A stretch of 64,000 nucleotides of DNA from Prevotella sp. P2-180 (GTDB lineage: Bacteria; Bacteroidota; Bacteroidia; Bacteroidales; Bacteroidaceae). Every line of letters begins with the position of its first letter. Position 1 is the first letter of the stretch. The notes beneath the pieces were generated by a model. The model saw nothing but the letters and a program-made list of their open reading frames with translations. It was not told where the DNA came from and searched no databases. The translations under genes were made by a program, and so were the position numbers. Below are positions 61,320-64,000 of the stretch, one piece after another. Location: assembly GCF_002251435.1 (NCBI RefSeq), contig NZ_NPJI01000110.1:1-64000 (forward strand), written 5' to 3'.

Positions 61320-62507
61320 TTATTTTTTCTCTACGGCTATAGTATAGTCCTTGAGGTTGAAGGTGATGCGGTATGTACCAGCCTCGGTGACCTTCCATTT
61401 GTTGTCGGGATCGCCTGCATAGAACACGAAGTCGGGTGCAGCTACACCAGCCGATGAAATCTCGGTATTTGCCACCGACGGACGAAGGAACGGGCATGAA
61501 TATGTGCCATCCTTGACAAGGCAAGCCTTCATCTCTCCCGGAACAAGTTCGCCCTCCCATGTGAAGACATACTTGTCGTTGGCATCACGGGTAAACGGCG
61601 AGGCAGAATCCATTCCCCAACCGCCTGGTGTCGCATCTCCTATCATAAAGAGTGTCTCGGTCTCTATGGGGTCTTGTTTCACCTCAATTTCACTTATGAA
61701 CTCTGCTTTTACAGTCCAATGCTCAAGGTCGAGGATAAGGCGATATATGCCTGCCTCTTCCACCCTCCACTTGTTGTCGGGACCTGTGGTGAAGACAAAG
61801 TCGCCGCTCTCCACACCACTCTTGTTGATCTTGCAGTCGGCAGAGGCAGGACGAATGAACGGCACATCCCAACTGCCCTTCTCAATGCAAGCCTTCATCT
61901 CACCGGCCTTTAGTTCGCCTTCATACTCGAAGATGTACTTCGACTTCTTCACCAGTTCTGTCGGATTGTTGTTGTCCCAACCGTTAGGAGTGGCATCGCC
62001 GAGCATATATACTGCTTCTGCCTCAAGAGGCTCGATGACAGGAGCGTCATTCTCACCAAGGAACTCTGTTGACATCGTCCAGTTGCGCAAGTCGAAGGTG
62101 AGACGATACTTGCCAGCGTATGTCACTCGCCATTTGTTGTCGGGATCGCCGGCGTGCATGATGAACTTCTGTGCCGTTATGTTCGACTTGCTAATTTCCG
62201 CACCATTGTTCTCAGGACGGATAAAAGGAGCGTCCCAACTGCCAGTAGTCAGACAAAGTTTTATCTCACCGGCATAGAGCGAGCCTTCCCATGAGAAAAC
62301 CAAAGCATCGTCGGCTGAGGCCTGCAGGGGTGTAGGATTGCCTATGTCCCATCCGTTGGGAGTGGCATCGCCCACCATAAAGAGGGAAGAAGTCTTGATA
62401 GGCAGATCTCCTTCAATGATTACAGGGTCTTTTTCTTCGTCGCAGCCGATAAGACATAAAGCCATGAGAGTTGCGGCAAGACCGGAAAATATTTTCTTCA
62501 ATTTCAT
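61320..62507 (-). CDS. SusE/SusF-family glycan-binding lipoprotein
   Basis: 395 residues from ATG 62507; the lipobox ATLMALCLIGC anchors it to the outer membrane. Three repeated domains each begin with a GDATPNGW-like motif (FMVGDATPNGWDIGN; YMLGDATPNGWDNNN; FMIGDATPGGWGMDS) and end with DNKWRV-like strands, as in starch-binding SusE/SusF. Each unit is a surface glycan-binding domain. It is the second visible gene of the operon, directly after susD. The domains are more alike to each other than to the pair in the 295-residue protein. Confidence 0.88.
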   Translation of the reverse strand: MKLKKIFSGLAATLMALCLIGCDEEKDPVIIEGDLPIKTSSLFMVGDATPNGWDIGNPTPLQASADDALVFSWEGSLYAGEIKLCLTTGSWDAPFIRPENNGAEISKSNITAQKFIMHAGDPDNKWRVTYAGKYRLTFDLRNWTMSTEFLGENDAPVIEPLEAEAVYMLGDATPNGWDNNNPTELVKKSKYIFEYEGELKAGEMKACIEKGSWDVPFIRPASADCKINKSGVESGDFVFTTGPDNKWRVEEAGIYRLILDLEHWTVKAEFISEIEVKQDPIETETLFMIGDATPGGWGMDSASPFTRDANDKYVFTWEGELVPGEMKACLVKDGTYSCPFLRPSVANTEISSAGVAAPDFVFYAGDPDNKWKVTEAGTYRITFNLKDYTIAVEKK

Positions 62508-62540
62508 AATCGTTGTCATTAATAATGTTATACTTACTCC

Positions 62541-64000
62541 TTAGTCATTATATCCCGGATTCTGTTTCAAAGCCCTGTTGGCATTGAGGATAGGACGCAT
62601 AATCGGGAATATTTCTGTATGAGAGTCGGCATCCGGTGTCTTGTCCCACCAAGAACTGGAGGTGAACTTTCCGAAACGGATAAGGTCGATGCGGCGGCGG
62701 CTTTCGGCAAAGAACTCACGTCCCCACTCGTCGAGCATCTCATCCATGTCGAGTTGGGCATTACCCTCAGGAGCATAGAGCACTTCCTGTAGATTCTCCT
62801 CGGGATAGTTGCGGCGGCGCACTGAATTGAGCAGTCGTGCTGCCTCGGCTTTCTTTCCCTGACGTAATTTGCATTCCGCAAGTGAATAGATTACTTCAGG
62901 CAGGCGTATCTCTGTGTAGTCGCTTTCCATTTGGTGAATGTCGTCATCGGTATAGAATGGATATTTGGCGAAATGCCATCCAGAGTTGTGGTCGCCATCG
63001 CGCAGCGTACTTGTAGTGGCGGCAAGCCATTTGTTTGGATCCAGTCCCTGGAACTTACCCACAGCGTCGCGGATATACAGCTCGTAGTCAACCTCGGGAG
63101 CCTTGACCCTCTTCGTGGCGCCATTCTCGTCCTTGTATTCGAGATAACCATAAAGGAACATTCCCTCGCGGCGGCTATCGCCAAGATTACGGTATAGTTT
63201 CAGACGCACGTCGCCTGGATACTTGCGGAACTTCTGCACTGTCATGCCCAACTGATAATCCAGCGGCTCGCCATTGGGAGCATAACTTGGCGAGGCGGCA
63301 TACTTTGTGTTGTGGTCGCCTGCCTTGCTCTTGGAGTCGTTGAAATAATAGCGGGCACGAGCGGGAACAGTCCACCAATATGTGTCGCCCTGATACTGCC
63401 AATAGGTATAACCGGCATCAGCGGGAAAACCGAATATCACCTCATCGCAGTTGTCGTTGTCCCAGTCAAAGGCGGCATCCCAACGGTCAGCTACAGCATA
63501 CTTGCCGTAATCGCCATCGACAATCTTCTGTGCTATTGCGGCACACTCGTCATATTTCTCCTCACCAATATACACCTTGGCATTTAGGTAGAGGCGCACG
63601 AGAAGGGCTGCGGCACTCGCCTTTGTCCATTGGCCTTGTATGGTAGAATTGGTTCCAAGGTTCGTTTTCTCGATGAGCATGGGTATTGTCTCCTGCAGTT
63701 CTGTCTCGATGAAATCGAATATTCTCTTAGGCTCCACCTGAGTCTCAGTATTCAGCGACACGTCATTGTAGCTAACAGCAAGTGGTACATTGCGGAAGGC
63801 ATCAAGCAGTCGGATGTAAAACCATGCGCGCAGCACCCTGCACTGTGCCTTGAGATTGTCAAACTCAGCCTGCGAGAAGCCAAACTTATCCGGCGAGAGC
63901 GTATTAAGGTCTTCAATGACATAATTGGCCTGCATAATACCCTGGAAACATCCGTTCCATTCTGTCTGGGCATCGCCTCCATCCTCCACGTTCCACTCAT
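62541..64000 (-). CDS. SusD/RagB-family glycan-binding lipoprotein (5' end outside window)
   Basis: About 486 residues visible, ending in KQNPGYND. SusD/RagB TPR helices and the binding region are seen (CRVLRAWFYIRLLDAFRNVP; KASAAALLVRLYLNAKVYIG; EVIYSLAECKLRQGKKAEAA; ILNANRALKQNPGY). The open frame runs past 64000 without a start; a SusC gene should lie upstream. SusD caps the SusC barrel and binds glycan at the cell surface. It starts the visible PUL operon: susD, susE/F, GH27-like, GH97, second susE/F-like gene. Confidence 0.92.
   Translation of the reverse strand, partial: EWNVEDGGDAQTEWNGCFQGIMQANYVIEDLNTLSPDKFGFSQAEFDNLKAQCRVLRAWFYIRLLDAFRNVPLAVSYNDVSLNTETQVEPKRIFDFIETELQETIPMLIEKTNLGTNSTIQGQWTKASAAALLVRLYLNAKVYIGEEKYDECAAIAQKIVDGDYGKYAVADRWDAAFDWDNDNCDEVIFGFPADAGYTYWQYQGDTYWWTVPARARYYFNDSKSKAGDHNTKYAASPSYAPNGEPLDYQLGMTVQKFRKYPGDVRLKLYRNLGDSRREGMFLYGYLEYKDENGATKRVKAPEVDYELYIRDAVGKFQGLDPNKWLAATTSTLRDGDHNSGWHFAKYPFYTDDDIHQMESDYTEIRLPEVIYSLAECKLRQGKKAEAARLLNSVRRRNYPEENLQEVLYAPEGNAQLDMDEMLDEWGREFFAESRRRIDLIRFGKFTSSSWWDKTPDADSHTEIFPIMRPILNANRALKQNPGYND

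Overview
The window looks like a Prevotella/Segatella-type member of the order Bacteroidales. Supporting signs are many copies of the Bacteroidetes -7 promoter box TAnnTTTG, a SusD/SusE polysaccharide utilisation operon, a BspA-type surface protein, DUF349 and DUF6043 proteins, an HU-like protein paired with a tiny smalltalk-type gene, meso-diaminopimelate dehydrogenase, and Bacteroidetes-style TonB receptors and regulators. No organism name can be proved from the sequence alone.

Layout. 1-1.5 kb: start of a lipoprotein gene, two decayed gene fragments (an Rpn-type nuclease and a DUF234-type ATPase), and a peculiar 23-bp periodic array. 1.5-21.9 kb: mostly minus-strand core genes: GH31 glycosidase, DUF349 protein, CorA-type channel with a structured leader, PepD, a lipid-flippase-like protein, a MaoC hydratase, an SLC13-like transporter, a plus-strand peptidyl-prolyl isomerase, a CusCBA heavy-metal efflux operon with a His-rich companion, RsmA, tRNA-Gln, and a hemerythrin-LuxR regulator. 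22-33.4 kb: two TonB receptors, a LacI repressor in an operon with a membrane AraC regulator that has no kinase, ketopantoate reductase, RuvA, and diaminopimelate dehydrogenase.

33.5-56.6 kb is the accessory part. It opens with a smalltalk peptide and an HU-like gene, then an origin-like stretch of nested dyads, an AT-rich palindrome and a GTTGAC array of about 21 bp period. Next come a DUF4160/DUF2442 pair, an Rpn nuclease, a PD-(D/E)XK nuclease and an AbiH-type abortive-infection gene, each bordered by copies of one 98-bp terminal-inverted-repeat element. A giant BspA-like protein with a small downstream peptide and a second Rpn nuclease follow. Then comes a replication-type module (DUF6043, small ORFs, BT4734/VirE-N plus DUF3987 primase-helicase, DUF5675), an ECF sigma/anti-sigma operon with an unrecognised secreted protein, and a deleted IS1634-like transposase.

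56.8-64 kb: a polysaccharide utilisation operon read on the minus strand (SusD, SusE/F, GH27-like lipoprotein, SusB-like GH97, second SusE/F-like protein), most likely aimed at an alpha-linked gluco- or galacto-oligosaccharide. SusC and the operon promoter lie beyond the window edge.

The strongest candidates for something undescribed are: the five-copy 98-bp element that punctuates the nuclease/AbiH genes; the apparent empty site of the DUF4160/DUF2442 cassette at 44.8-45.0 kb; the promoter-hairpin units ahead of both Rpn genes; the origin-like repeat block next to the HU-like gene; and the small peptide gene following the BspA-like gene.
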